Below, one piece after another: positions 17,721 through 28,896 of a stretch of 64,000 nt of DNA. Under the pieces are notes generated by a model. That model saw only the letters and a program-made list of their open reading frames with translations. It was not told the DNA's origin and did not search any database. Both the position numbers and the translations under genes were made by a program. The stretch spans positions 1,488,001 to 1,552,000 of the forward strand of contig OY723261.1 of NCBI GenBank assembly GCA_963210315.1, in the 5' to 3' direction. This stretch comes from Rhynchopus euleeides (lineage: Eukaryota; Euglenozoa; Diplonemea; Diplonemida; Diplonemidae). Numbering within the stretch: the first letter of the stretch is position 1; each line of letters starts with the position of its first letter.

Positions 17721-19694
17721 ATGTTCGACGACCCCTACGATGGACTGCCTCCTGAAGCCGCCCTCCCCTCCCTCGACCACTGCACCGCACGCCGCATGAC
17801 TGAGGTCCCGCTTGTCGTGCCTAGCCAGGCGTCCTCCTTCCGCCCTGGCTGCATGCCGCTGAACGCGCTCCACGCTGACCCCTCCACTGCCTTCTGGTCC
17901 AAGCCCACGGACCCCGAACCCTCCTGGACTGCCAAGATAGGCGAGCGCGACTCACCTGTCACACTGGTGGTGGTGCATGCAGCGCACCCAGACGCAGGGC
18001 ACGGGCCCGGTCTCCTCACCAACATCGAGGTCCGACTCCTCAACAAAGCAGGCGACGAGGTGTGGGTGGGCCCAGCCATGTCTGTGGCAAAGCACGATCA
18101 GGCGGATACCGCACGCCTGATGTTCTTCGTGCCTGCCGTGACTGCTTTCTCCGTGCGGGTGCTGCGAAGCCAGGAGGGCGAGCCCCTCGGGCTGCGTGCA
18201 GTGCAGGTGTTCGTCATGCCAGCTGGGAAGTATAAGCTGAGTCGGACGATTCTCACGATTGATAAATATGCAGTGCCCCAGCCGTTCTCCCTCACGGAGC
18301 TGGCGACGAACACAGCGTATACCAACCTCTTCACGTCGTCTGCCTGCCATGAGCTGCACACGCAGGAGTCGTTTGTGGAGGAGAAGGTGCAGGATGCGGT
18401 TAACCTCGCGCACCACCTGCAGGCAATATGGTGCCCCGAGACACAAACGTTCCGCCACGGGCAGCATATTGGCACAGTGAGGCTCATCCTGCTGGGCCTG
18501 ATCGACGCTGTCAAAGCGATGCTGGCATCCGATCCCCGCCCCCTTGTGGACATACGCGGGCCTTGCTATGTGTTGGGGGACATCCACGGGAACTATCAGG
18601 ATCTGCAGTACTTCACAACGAATCTCATTGCCTTCCGCCACATCAAGTATTGCGCGCATTCGTTTGTATTCCTCGGGGACTATGTGGACAGAGGGCCACA
18701 CGACGTGGAGTGCCTGGCGTATCTTCTGAGCCTGAAGGTGCAGGCCCCGGATAAGGTGGTGCTGCTGCGGGGCAACCACGAGGACCGGCGGCAGAACTTC
18801 CACCTGAAGGAGTCGTTCCACAACCACTGCGTGCAGCTCTTCGGCGAGGAGGGGGGTCTGGAGGTGTGGAACCGTGCCAACGACCTCTTCGAATACTTCC
18901 CTGTGTGTGGGGTGATCAACCAGAAGGTCTTCTGCTGCCATGGAGGTATCCCGCAGGTCCCGCGCGACGCCGCCAAACACCCGATGCGGATACGTGATGT
19001 ACTTGAAAAAGTCACGTTCCCGCTGCGGTTGGTATGCTTGCGTGCTGCGTGCTGTGCCTGTGTGTGGGGGATTGGCTCACTCATGTCGTGCACGCCTCTG
19101 CTGTTGGCCAATATTATCTCAGCTTGCATTTCACCCCGTCCTGCAGGAGGGCGACTCGGCAGATCCCTATCTGCAGACGTGCACCGACCTGCTGTGGTCA
19201 GACCCAGGAAAAGATCTCGACTATTTCAAAAAGAACGAAGCGAGGGGCTGCTCCTGTATCTACGGGCAGGAGGCTGTGGAGGTATGCCTTTTTCATCTGT
19301 CTCCCGGAACAGAGGTTTTCTGCGACGGGGAGGTCTCGCCATAGGCAGGTCTCGAAGTCCCTTCACACCGCAACCACCCCCCCCCCCCCCCGGCCCCCCC
19401 CCCCCTCTCCCACAGGAATTCCTCCAAATCAACGGGTTCGACTACATGATGCGGGCACATCAGTTCTTCTCGTTTGGCGTGAACATCAGCAAGGGTGGCA
19501 AGGTGATCACGCTATTTTCGAGCAGCAACTACTGCGACAACACGTCGTGTGCAGGATGCGCTCTCGTGGGTGCCGACGACAGGATCCAACTCCTGATGAA
19601 GGAGCACTCTGCTGCAAAGAAGGGGCCGCAGCAGGTGCAGGAGGGAGGGGATCCTGAGCCCCAACGCCCGGCTTCACCGAAGCCTGAAAGCTGA
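17721..19694 (+). CDS. PPP-family serine/threonine phosphatase with N-terminal extension (three exons)
   Basis: The exons are 17721-19031, 19147-19281 and 19416-19694, giving 574 residues. An in-frame ATG at 17667 would add 18 Pro-rich residues. The metal-binding PPP motifs GDIHGN, GDYVDRG, RGNHEDR and CCHGG are intact. LLWSDP, split from the first exon by intron 1, and LFSSSNYCD complete the fold. Introns 1 and 2 start GTATGC and end CAG in phase 0; the second 3' splice site follows a long C run. Residues about 25-190 form a beta-rich region (WTAKIGE, VEVRLLNKAGDEVW-like segments) that could be a discoidin-type domain. It is not classic PP1 or PP2A; a lineage-specific PPP is likely. Substrates are unknown. 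Confidence 0.93.
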   Translation: MFDDPYDGLPPEAALPSLDHCTARRMTEVPLVVPSQASSFRPGCMPLNALHADPSTAFWSKPTDPEPSWTAKIGERDSPVTLVVVHAAHPDAGHGPGLLTNIEVRLLNKAGDEVWVGPAMSVAKHDQADTARLMFFVPAVTAFSVRVLRSQEGEPLGLRAVQVFVMPAGKYKLSRTILTIDKYAVPQPFSLTELATNTAYTNLFTSSACHELHTQESFVEEKVQDAVNLAHHLQAIWCPETQTFRHGQHIGTVRLILLGLIDAVKAMLASDPRPLVDIRGPCYVLGDIHGNYQDLQYFTTNLIAFRHIKYCAHSFVFLGDYVDRGPHDVECLAYLLSLKVQAPDKVVLLRGNHEDRRQNFHLKESFHNHCVQLFGEEGGLEVWNRANDLFEYFPVCGVINQKVFCCHGGIPQVPRDAAKHPMRIRDVLEKVTFPLRLVCLRAACCACVWGIGSLMSCTPLLLANIISACISPRPAGGRLGRSLSADVHRPAVVRPRKRSRLFQKERSEGLLLYLRAGGCGGMPFSSVSRNRGFLRRGGLAIGRSRSPFTPQPPPPPPGPPPPLPQEFLQINGFDYMMRAHQFFSFGVNISKGGKVITLFSSSNYCDNTSCAGCALVGADDRIQLLMKEHSAAKKGPQQVQEGGDPEPQRPASPKPES

Positions 19695-20155
19695 GAGGCA
19701 CAGCTCCCGTCTCTCTCGGTGTGGTGTGGCCTCCTGCCGCTCTGGCTGAGGCTTGTCGCTGTCTTGGGGGGGTCCTGAGGCCAGAGACTCGAGTCTCGGA
19801 AAGGCAGCTCAGTGTGTGCATTCCTATCTCAGCTCTTGGGGGGGAGGAGGGGGGGGGGGGGCGTAGTGCATGCGTTTATTGCGGCAAGAAATATCGTCGC
19901 TCTCATTGTTTCCTGCTCGTTGTTCTAATGTGCTAATGTGATTCCATCTGGATGTGTCGAGCGCTTCCACACACTGCCTTTCCACAAGCAAATTCCAAAT
20001 GGTGGGGGAGTGTGTAGAGAACGGTTAGGCCAACTGGATGGCATTTTCTGCTCGAAGGCTCGAATTCGTGTGCGTGAAAACGAAAGAAGAACCTGGCCGT
20101 CTCACACGCCAGGTTGCCGATCGCCAATACCAAAATTCCAAATATACCTACCCCC
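19695..20155 (+). other. Intergenic with G runs, no gene seen
   Basis: Phosphatase 3' flank with a long G run near 19840-19861. Nothing coding is supported. Confidence 0.5.
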
Positions 20156-20182
20156 CCCTTGTAATTGTCCGCCCCCCCAAAC

Positions 20183-20235
20183 CCCTTGTAATTGTCCGCC
20201 TCGGGGCCTCCTCGGGGGGCGGACAATTACAAGGG
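20183..20235. mobile_element. 53-bp terminal-inverted-repeat mini-element
   Basis: CCCTTGTAATTGTCCGCC and its perfect reverse complement enclose 17 bp. A third half-copy lies at 20156-20173. It is too small to code; perhaps a minimal MITE or a protein-binding palindrome. Confidence 0.55.
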
Positions 20236-20438
20236 TTATACTGGGTACTAAGGCCTGCAGTGCGAGTGGTTGGCCTGCGTGACAAGGGTCTCTTGATCAC
20301 CCCTCGCTACTCCCCTATCACCCCCTGGGGGGTGGTAGGGGTGAGTAGCGAGAACCCTGGCCACCCAGAGCGCACAAACACTATGGAATGTGCCTCTGTT
20401 GTGTTGTGTGCACGCTGCAGCCAGTGGTACAGGCTAAT

Positions 20439-20496
20439 CCCTTGTAATTGTCCGTTTCGGCCAAAAATGCCAAAATAGGGCGGACAATTACAAGGG
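20439..20496. mobile_element. 58-bp terminal-inverted-repeat mini-element, second copy
   Basis: The same CCCTTGTAATTGTCCG arms, with a different 26-bp interior. Shared arms with an unshared middle suggest a family mobilised or selected through its ends. Confidence 0.55.
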
Positions 20497-20896
20497 GGTG
20501 GGTAGGTAAAGAAGAATGTGGCGTAGAACCAAGAACGAGCTATTCTTGTAGTATTCTCATTGTCCTTCTGGGTTTGCTCACCTCAGATGCCACCAGGCCG
20601 CATCCACCACCCCCCTCACCCCCCGCTCTCTCAATCTACCATGGATACCCATGCAACACACCGCCTTGTCATATTTCAACGATGCTGTGCCAACAGCCAC
20701 ACAGTGTCACACCACCCTGTTGTGGGAAAGCAATTCTGCGACACCCATGCCGAGGGTGTCGTGGCCACACACAAAAAGATGGACCAACGCATTGCGAGAG
20801 GCAGCTGCTGGGGAGGCTTTGGTTTTTTTGCCTTCGCACCATAATCCATGCCATCCCCCCCCCCCCCCCCCCATGCTCCTATGTATTCCCAGGCAT

Positions 20897-21170
20897 GTCG
20901 CTAAGCGTCGACCGTCGACCCAGTGATTTTGGGTTTCCCCCCCCATAAAAAAGCGTCGACCCAGCGTCGACCCAGTGGACTGGGTTGACGCTTGGTCGAG
21001 GCTTGGAGCGTCGACCCAGTGGAACTGGGTTGCCATTCAAGCCTGGACCAAGCGTCAACCCATTTATTACACTGGGTCGACGCTAACCTAGCGTTGACCC
21101 GGTTACACTGGGTCGACGCTCACCAAGCGTCGACCAAGCGTCAACCCACTTTCACTGGGTCGACGTCGAA
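20897..21170. repeat. Array of direct and inverted AGCGTCGACCCA words
   Basis: About a dozen copies of GCGTCGACCCAGTG and variants (GTTGACGC, TCAACCCA) alternate in both orientations, giving many overlapping hairpins. It may be the body of a foldback MITE. No ORF is supported. Confidence 0.6.
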
Positions 21171-21192
21171 GAGAGTATGGTTTTGCAGGAAC

Positions 21193-21430
21193 AGATGATC
21201 ACTACCGTGGCCTCCGGCGGCTGGGGGGCTCCGCCCCCCAGACCCCCCTGTGGCGTGTGTCTCGTACTTAAGTCATTCGATTCCCACCGGGTCAGGGAAT
21301 CCAACCACTCCAGTCGCCTCAGGGGGACACAGCCAACTCACACAGAATCTGTACGCCCACAATGAACAGATGTTCACTACCGTGGCCTCCGGCGGCTGGG
21401 GGGCTCTGCCCCCCAGCCCCCCTATCTCGC
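21193..21430 (+). repeat. Two direct copies of the G/C hairpin repeat
   Basis: Copies at 21193-21250 and 21372-21430 share GAACAGATG.TCACTACCGTGG and TCCGGCGGCTGGGGGGC. The inverted third copy is inside the hAT-like element at 8157-8226. Confidence 0.55.
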
Positions 21431-21946
21431 GTGCCCGTCTAGTAACCAAGTCCTTGCGCTTTGACGGCCGTGGCATATCAGGGGGCAGCGTCGAAATCAT
21501 GGTCCCGAAAGCCATTTTTTGGTTTCCTCCGGCACCCGACGGCGCGAGCGGGAGAGGAACCACGGAAGGAACCCAGCGCCTCACACCGTGCCCACCTAGT
21601 GGTCCACCGATGGGAAAATTTGGCAACAACACGAGCGCGCGCGAGAAAAATTGACCCCTAGTGTTTTCCCCCCTGATCCCCCCCCAAAACAGGAGCGTCA
21701 ACCCACCAAATCTCCAAAATCGAAAAGTTAGCGACAGGCCTGATGTATTCCTTTACATCACTGGATCTCAGACACAACCTGCAAAAACGAGTGACGGGAG
21801 ATTATTTCTTGTGCTCCCCCCTGCTTCAATTTCAATATTCCCCCTGCTCCTCTGTATAGCTGTACACCCCCACCCAACTGCCACACCACCACTGCAGGCC
21901 ACACACACGCACCACAGGGGGGCACGCGCCCCTCCTTTTTGTGGTC

Positions 21947-23858
21947 ATGGCCGACTTTTTTACAGTGCAAGGGAGGACGTTCTCTGTTGTGGGTAAGCTG
22001 GGTGAGGGCTCCTTTGCAATGGTGTTTGCGGCAAGGGATGAGGCGGGGGAGCGGGTCGCCATCAAGCGCGGCAGCGCTCTGGAGCAGGAGGATATCGATG
22101 CGTCGCGGCGGGAGATTGAGATTATGACGCGGATATCGCATACCTGCATTGTGCCCGCTCTTGCTGCGGAGGTGAAGAAGCGGGGTGACACGCGCGTGTC
22201 GTTCATTGCGATGCCGCATGCAGAGCATGGCAACCTTGTAGCAGTGGTGAACAGACACCTCAAGTCTGACAAGGTTATGTCTGAGAAGCTGATCCTGACA
22301 GCCGTGCAGAGTGTGGCAAGCGGTGTGGCGGAGCTGCACAGCCTCGCCGAGCCGATGGCGCACAGGGATCTGAAGGCGGAGAATGTGCTGTGCTTCGGTC
22401 CATTCGACTATAAAATATGCGACTTCGGGAGCAGCACAGTGTTTTCATTCCAATGCACCAACGGCAAGGATATTGGTTTCGTGGAGGACGACCTGAATAG
22501 GAAGACGACCCTTGCGTACCGTGCGCCCGAGCAGTGCGCCCTCATGTCGAAGCTGCGGATGGACCAGCGTGTGGACAACTGGGCCATCGGGGTGGTGCTG
22601 TACCTTCTGTGCTTCTTCGAGTGCCCCTTCCCCGACTCCTCTGTGGCAATTACGCAGGCGACGTACACTATCCCCCAGTCGCGCCCCAGCCTGTCCTCTG
22701 AGACAAAGGAACTGATACGGTTCATCCTGGTGAAGGATGCGGATGCACGCCCCACGGCCCAGCAGATCTACGACAGGGTGACAGAGCTGCTGGGTGCGCT
22801 GTACCCGTCGCATCCGACAAGTGTGCCGCAGGCGAAGCCGCCGAGCGAGAGGCAGCAGGTGCAGCACCCTAGCCTTGGGCGTGTGGTGTCGGCAACCGCA
22901 TCGCCGCGGGCGTCAGGTCCAGCACAGCAGGCGAAGCCCGCGCCGAAGAAGGCAGGGCTGTTCGGCATGCTGGACTGGGCAGAGGGACCAGGGGGTGCGC
23001 AGCCTGCGCAGCCAAAGCCCACACCGAACCTCTTCACATCTGCAGCAGCGCCTGCGGCACAGCCTGTGACGGCACAGAGCCTGTTTGCGTCGCCGCCAAG
23101 CTCCGCACAGCCGTCGCTGTTCGGGGGGCAGCCGCCGGCGCAACAGGCGTCGCCCCAAGGCATCACATCCTCCAACGACTTCTTCAGCAGCCTGCAGGGG
23201 TCGAATGCTGGGTCACCTGCTTCCGGGCAATCGGGGCCACCACCCGCACAGGACGCGTTCAGCTTTCTGGATACTGCACCTCCAGCACCTGTGCCAGTGC
23301 CCTCCCCACAGCAGCCGCAGCAACAGCAGCAGCAGCAGCAACCAGCCTCACATCCTTTCGGAGCCTTGCAACCTGGGCCGTCGCAAGGTTCTGACGACCT
23401 GTTCCCCAGCACAAGCCCGTTGGATGTCCTCACAGGGATTGCCCAGCAGCAGAGGCCCGGTGGCGGGTATGCGAGCCCCGGAAGGTATGCTCCTCTGCTT
23501 CCCCAGGCCGCTGGTGCTGCGGGTTGCAGTATACAATTCAAGCTTCTAGGCCAACGGCAGGCCAGGGGGACTGCTGCAGTTTCCACATGCGCCCCGTTTC
23601 CCCCTGCCGCCCCCGCCCCGCTCCAGTCGCTGAGGGCCCCTCAGGCCGCAGGCTGGTGACGTGGCGGGGAGGGGGGGGGGTCGGCCCTGGTTGCCGTTGC
23701 TCTTGTCTGCCTGCATTCCATCGGGTTGGTGTGTCGTGGGTGTGGGTGTGGGTGCCATCCGCCCCCCTCCATCCCCCCTCCTTTGTCTCTCCTGCAGTGC
23801 ATCCCCGCAACAACCACACGACCGATCCGCGAGTGCAGCACTCAACGACTTGTTTTGA
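21947..23858 (+). CDS. NAK-family serine/threonine kinase (AAK1/GAK type), two exons
   Basis: The exons are 21947-23484 and 23798-23858, giving 532 residues. The kinase domain covers about residues 5-290: glycine loop GKLGEGSFAMVF, lysine in VAIKRG, AHRDLKAENVL, CDFGSS and YRAPEQ. Family marks of AAK1/GAK/BIKE include the VEDDLNRKTTLAYRAPEQ and DNWAIGVVLYLLCFFECPF segments. The tail is Gln/Pro-rich with clathrin/AP2-like motifs (DDLF, NDFF, NLF, SLF). A 313-nt intron (GTATGC...CAG, phase 2) joins a tiny last exon that ends SALNDLF-like (ASAALNDLF), adding another such motif. Such kinases phosphorylate adaptor medium chains during endocytosis. The GTG at 21941 is not needed as a start. Confidence 0.93.
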
Positions 23859-24214
23859 AGCATGCATGCCCCTCGCCGAAGCACAGCTGTTTCTGCGCAG
23901 GTTTGAACTGGCCCCAGGCAGGCCTGGTGTTCTGCTTGCAGCAGCCCACCCTTGCCAGGCACCACCTGACCCTGCCCATAACAAGCCCAAGCAGCCTCCC
24001 ACCCCTCCGCCCCCACTCCCTCACCGTCCTGGCCGTGCCCATTGCCGCTTGTGGTTCTTGCCCGTGATGGTTTCCCTCCCTGCAACCCTCCCAACCCACC
24101 CACCCACCCACCCGCCCCCCTCCCCACCACGCCACATCGCGGCAGAAGGGGGGGCACCCGCACCAACACACGCCACTTGGCTGACCCGCCTCCTCCCTTG
24201 CCCCTCCTTCTCCA

Positions 24215-25457
24215 ATGGCGGCTGTTCGACATAAGACACGCGTTGTTTCGCGCCTCGCGACAGTCGCCAACCCCACGCCCGGCGCCCCGCTGTCTGCGGT
24301 GGCGCCACAGGGTGCCGTGCAGCAGTCCAAAGCGCTGTCAGACTCCTTCGGGCGGTTCCACGACTACCTGCGGATCAGCATCACTGAGAGATGCAACCTG
24401 CGTTGCCAATACTGCATGCCGAAGGAGGGGATCGACCTCACGCCCGACCCGGAGCTGATGACGACGGAGGAGATTGTGCGTGCGGCATCGCTGTTCACAT
24501 CGTTGGGTGTGAAGAAGATTCGCCTGACAGGCGGTGAGCCGCTGGTGCGCCGCGACTTCGACTTCCTCGCGTCGAAGCTGGGGGCCCTGCGCTCCTCCGG
24601 GCTGGAGAAGCTGTGCATCACGACGAACGGCATCAACCTCTACAAGAAGATCCCCGTGCTGAAGCAACACCACGTGAACTACATCAACATCTCACTCGAC
24701 ACCCTCGAGGATCATAAATACCAGTTTGTGACTCGGCGCAATGGGTATGAGAAGGTCATGCGTGCCCTTCACGCCTGCATCGACGAGCCGCAGTTCGTCA
24801 CCAAGGTGAACTGCGTGGTGATGGGTGGCGTCAACGACGACGAGGTTGCAAAATTCGCCGAGTTGGCACGGGATTACCCCATCGAGGTCCGCTTCATCGA
24901 ATATATGCCGTTCGGTGGGAATGACTACCAGCAGAAGCTGCTGGTGCCGTGGATGCAGACCTTCGACGACATCGAGCGTGGGATGGGCTGCAAGCTGGCC
25001 CCCATGCAGGGCAAGCGTGGCGATGTGTCAAAGCGCTTCTCTGCTGCCGGGTGGAAGGGCTGCATCGGGTTCATCACAACCATGACGAGCAAGTTCTGCT
25101 CCTCCTGCAATCGCATGCGCCTCTTGGCAGATGGGCAGCTGAAGGTCTGCCTCTTCGACTCCAACGAAGGGACGCTGCTGAAGGTATGCTGTGCACAGAG
25201 GATGTGTATTGCCTTCCTTACTCTGCGTGCCTCCCCAAAAGATGCACTGTTTTCAAAGAGCTTTTCCAAATGATTTTTTCAACCCCACCACCCCGCCCCT
25301 GCCACAGCCGATGCGTGAAGGTGCCACAGACGACGATCTCACCAGCCTTGTTGCCTCGATGGTTGTGAAGAAGCAGGAGGCACTGGGAGGCCACACTGAG
25401 GAGACCCTGGCATCGCACTCCGACGAGAACAGACCCATGATCAAGATCGGGGGCTGA
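24215..25457 (+). CDS. moaA: GTP 3',8-cyclase MoaA / MOCS1A (two exons)
   Basis: The exons are 24215-25183 and 25308-25457, giving 372 residues. The radical-SAM motif CNLRCQYC binds the N-terminal 4Fe4S cluster. The second cluster ligands are in CSSCNR...KVC. GEP and TTNG motifs support the SAM fold. Exon 2 supplies the C-terminal NRPMIKIGG; the terminal double glycine is needed for catalysis in this family. Unspliced, the frame ends in unrelated residues. The Arg/Ala/Ser-rich N-terminus (about 50 residues) is consistent with mitochondrial import, where the first molybdenum cofactor step occurs in eukaryotes. It turns GTP into a cyclic pyranopterin precursor. MoaC is not in the window. Confidence 0.97.
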
Positions 25458-28255
25458 GTGTATGGCGGGGGTGGCAGGCGTGGACCCTGGTTGTCTCACA
25501 GACAGCAAGCCAGAGGGTGTCCTAGCTTCAAGCTGCCAGGGGCTCACCAACCAGGCAGCAGTGCCCGGCAGGGGAAAGCCTTGCTGTGACGTCGTTGTGG
25601 GTTGTCCACATCTTGAGTGGATCGGACTGCTGATGGCCCGCTTGTGCGTGTGTGATTCGGATACCAAAACTGCAAAACCGAACATGTGCTGGCGCATTTG
25701 TGGAGGAGGAGAGAGCAAGGCCCGCGTCGAGTCTGGCTCTGGGTGCGCAGATGTGAGGGGGCGAGGGGGGCAGAGAATGCCAAAGGACATGGGCCAGGGA
25801 ATAGTCGTTCTATTAGGCCCATGTTCCCCCTCGAGTTCCGAGCGGCGAAGAAGTGGTGCAAAAGCCGCGAAGCGGTGCCGAAAACAACACGAAAAATTGC
25901 CAGGGTGCTTCGAGGATAGGCACCTGGCATGCTGCCTTCAGTGCCTCCACACAAGGTGCTCTCAGCGAAACGCTCTTCGGCTAGAGCTGCCTTATTTTGT
26001 TTTTGTAGCCTCATGCAATGAAGGAGGAAATGGAACACGGAGAAAGCAGGTCATTCGAGTTTACGGCACGCGTAGTGCCGTAATTGCAGAGCCACATCTC
26101 ACCTCATCACAGGTCGAGGTGTGTGCGTTTCACCACAACCTCTCCCCTCCCCATTCCCCCGTGTTGAGTGACATGTGTCGATAGTGTTCCATTTTTACAG
26201 TCCGGATAATGCGGCCCCGCCGCCCCGCCCGAGAGGGCTTGCGAATACAGTGTGCATGCTGAGAGGGGTGGCGCTCGTTGCCCCCGTCTCAGGCCAACAC
26301 CAGGCGACAGGCGGTGTGCCCGCTCGTACAGTTCTTGCCAGGCCAGGGGCAGTGATTTCGCTCTTCTGGGCTGGCTCTAAAGCCCCTGGTTGACATCTCG
26401 GAGGGCGAGGGGCTTGGTGCCGTCCACTCGCTGGCGTAGCTCTGGCGGCCGCTCATGTACTGGCGTACAGAATTCCCAAAAAATCGTGATCCAGAAGTTG
26501 TTGTGTGTATTTCCAGTGCCTTGAAGGCCTTCTCAAAAGAACATGAACCCTTCTGTTATGGCCCTTTCGCCTCTTCCCTCCCAGGCATGTGCCGCCAGGG
26601 GAGGGGGGATGTGAGACAGCGTGCATCTCAGCGAGTGGCAAGACGCTCTCTCTTGTTGAAATTGGACCCCGTTGCGTCTGTCCTGCGTACCTTTTCGTGT
26701 GGTTTGTTGTCCCCTTCCCCGTGTGGTATGCCCTTTACGATGTGAGTCTGACTGACCCTGCACGAGTGCAGAGCGGCTTTGCCGTGTCTGTCGGGAATCG
26801 AAAAGGCCAAGCTCGTGTGGGTGTGATCCTGCATGCAGTGGGCTGCACAGCTTCCAGCGGCATTGGTCCTCTCAGCGAACATCTTCGAGAGACGATGAAA
26901 CTGGTGCCTTGCGTGGTTGGGTCTGGACCGGAATTCAAACGTCTTCACGAGTCTGTCTGTATTCTCATGTTTTAGAGGCTATCATTTACTCATTCGAGAT
27001 CCTTTCTTTGTGGCCCATTTGGATGGGAAAGACCCACATTGAACAAGCGTGCTCATGTTTCAGTCCATGTTATGTTTTTGTCAGTTGAAAGTATCGCAAC
27101 GGGAGTCGTGTCTGTGTGTGTGTGACAGCGGCAACGTTTTATTTCGACATACCAGTTGCTTTCTCACAGGGTCCTCACCACCCTCCCATAACACCCTCTG
27201 TGTTCTGGGGTTTGAATTTCAGAGTGTCGCAACAACTATACCACTCGGCGGTATGGCAATCTCGAGACCATATCCACCCAGACCACGTCAAGGTTGAACT
27301 ATTTATAGGTCACCAACAGACAAGAAGCCACAGCTTTCTTGTGACGGCAGAAGACATTGGGCATGCACTCTTCGGTCCGTCATATCTACATATTGCACGC
27401 TTCTCTCACGGACAGCGCGTTTCCCATATGACAAATGGCTGTGAATAACTTCACGACAGCACAGCCCGTGGGTGCTAGTCACTGCGGCACATGCTTCACC
27501 AAAGAAGGTTGCTCTGTGAGAAACAACGCCTTCGTCATAGTGCGTGCACTTGATGTGGCCTGGCTCCTGGATTTTTTGGTCGAAATATCGACAATAGACG
27601 CTGTTACCCGTGTTAGCCGACGCGCCTTCCGTTTGTGACACAGGTCAGCCGTGTTCGCGACCCCCGCTGTGCCGTCAGAGGGTCTGTGCCTTCTTTTGTG
27701 CATTGACGGTCGTTGGGTGACGGGGCGTGTTGTCGGGTGCAGTTGGGTCGATATATTGTCACCCCCCTCCCGTCCCGCGTCCTCCGCCGCCGCGCTGCCG
27801 CCAGCCAAGCGTGCGCGCTGCAGGTGTGACAATAGCGCGGGGTGTCCGCCCCATTCACGTCGCCGCCTGGCGTGCTTGCCCCAACTGCTGCTAACCCTGC
27901 AAACCAAAAACAAAAAAAGCCATTTTTTTGCACGTCGGCATTTGTTCGCCAAGACGGCAAAAAAACAGCCAACCGCTTTGCCTCCTATTCTAGCTCCGCC
28001 CGGCGTGTGCTTCCTGTGGGGCGCCACCTCTCGCATCTGTGTTCAAAACTGTGGGGTTATGTCTTTTCGGGGGATGGGGTGCAGATTTTGACCCGTGCAG
28101 CCCAGCCTGGAACCTCCCCCCCTCGCTCCCTCCCCCCCTTTAGAACTGCTTTGGCCTTCTCACCGCTCGATGCTTGCAGGCTGTTTGCAGAGCTGAGCCA
28201 TTGTGGCGACGGTGTGGCTTGCAGCACACCCTCATCCACCAGGCAGGTATCCAAG
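25458..28255 (+). other. 2.8-kb intergenic stretch, no gene supported
   Basis: Open frames here (for example 25462-26184) are Cys/Gly-rich, without domain-like patterning or splice support. No repeat shared with other parts of the window was noticed. Confidence 0.5.
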
Positions 28256-28896
28256 ATGCAGTCGATGAAGCGGGGCATTGAGGGGGCCGTGCGCTCCGCC
28301 GCCGGCGCGAGGCAGCTGTCGAGGCAGACGCGTCAGTGGTCTGCGAACTACGACAGTTACACACGCCACGGGTCTGGGGCCAAGCAGTACGGGCAGGGTG
28401 CCCCGTTCTTCCGTGGGTACTGGGCGACCGGTATCCACCGTTCCATCCTGGAGCGCTCTGGGTGGGTTCTGTTCTTCTTCATCCCTGTCGAGGGTGCGTG
28501 GCTCTTCTACGACTTCGGGTACCGCCGTGTCGACACTGAGATGGGGCCGTGGATCTCTGACAACTACCGTTACGACGGTACCGAGTACGATGACGTTGAG
28601 AAGGAGGTGCGGTACCGTTGGGCGACAGACGGTACCCTGTGCCAGCACATCCGTGAGCACGGTGAGGTCAAGGCCAAGTATGCACATGCCTACCTGCTCG
28701 TTGCGTTGCCCTCCCACGCCCCCCCCCAAAAAAAACAATCTGAACCAGCCACTGCCTCTCTATACACACCTTGCGACCCACTCCCCGATCACTCTGCGAC
28801 TTGCCGCACACCCACCACCACCCCCACCACAGGGAGATGATGAAGTCTATGGCGGCACTCCGTATCGAGATGAAGAAGGAGCGTGGCCAGATGTGA
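28256..28896 (+). CDS. Small single-TM protein, mitochondrial type (two exons)
   Basis: The exons are 28256-28677 and 28833-28896, giving 161 residues. The intron starts GTATGC, ends CAG and is phase 2; exon 2 adds EMMKSMAALRIEMKKERGQM. The N-terminus is rich in Arg, Ala and Ser with no acids for long stretches, like a mitochondrial presequence. One membrane segment (GWVLFFFIPVEGAWLFYDF) precedes a Tyr/Asp-rich soluble part (YRYDGTEYDDVEKEVRYRW) and a charged helix. Size and layout resemble accessory subunits of respiratory complexes or ATP synthase, but I do not recognise the family. A trans-splice acceptor is plausible at the CAGGCAG just upstream. Confidence 0.72.

Noticed and set aside
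25462-26184. 240-aa protein after moaA
   Set aside because: Irregular Cys/Gly-rich composition, no domain and no splice or conservation support.
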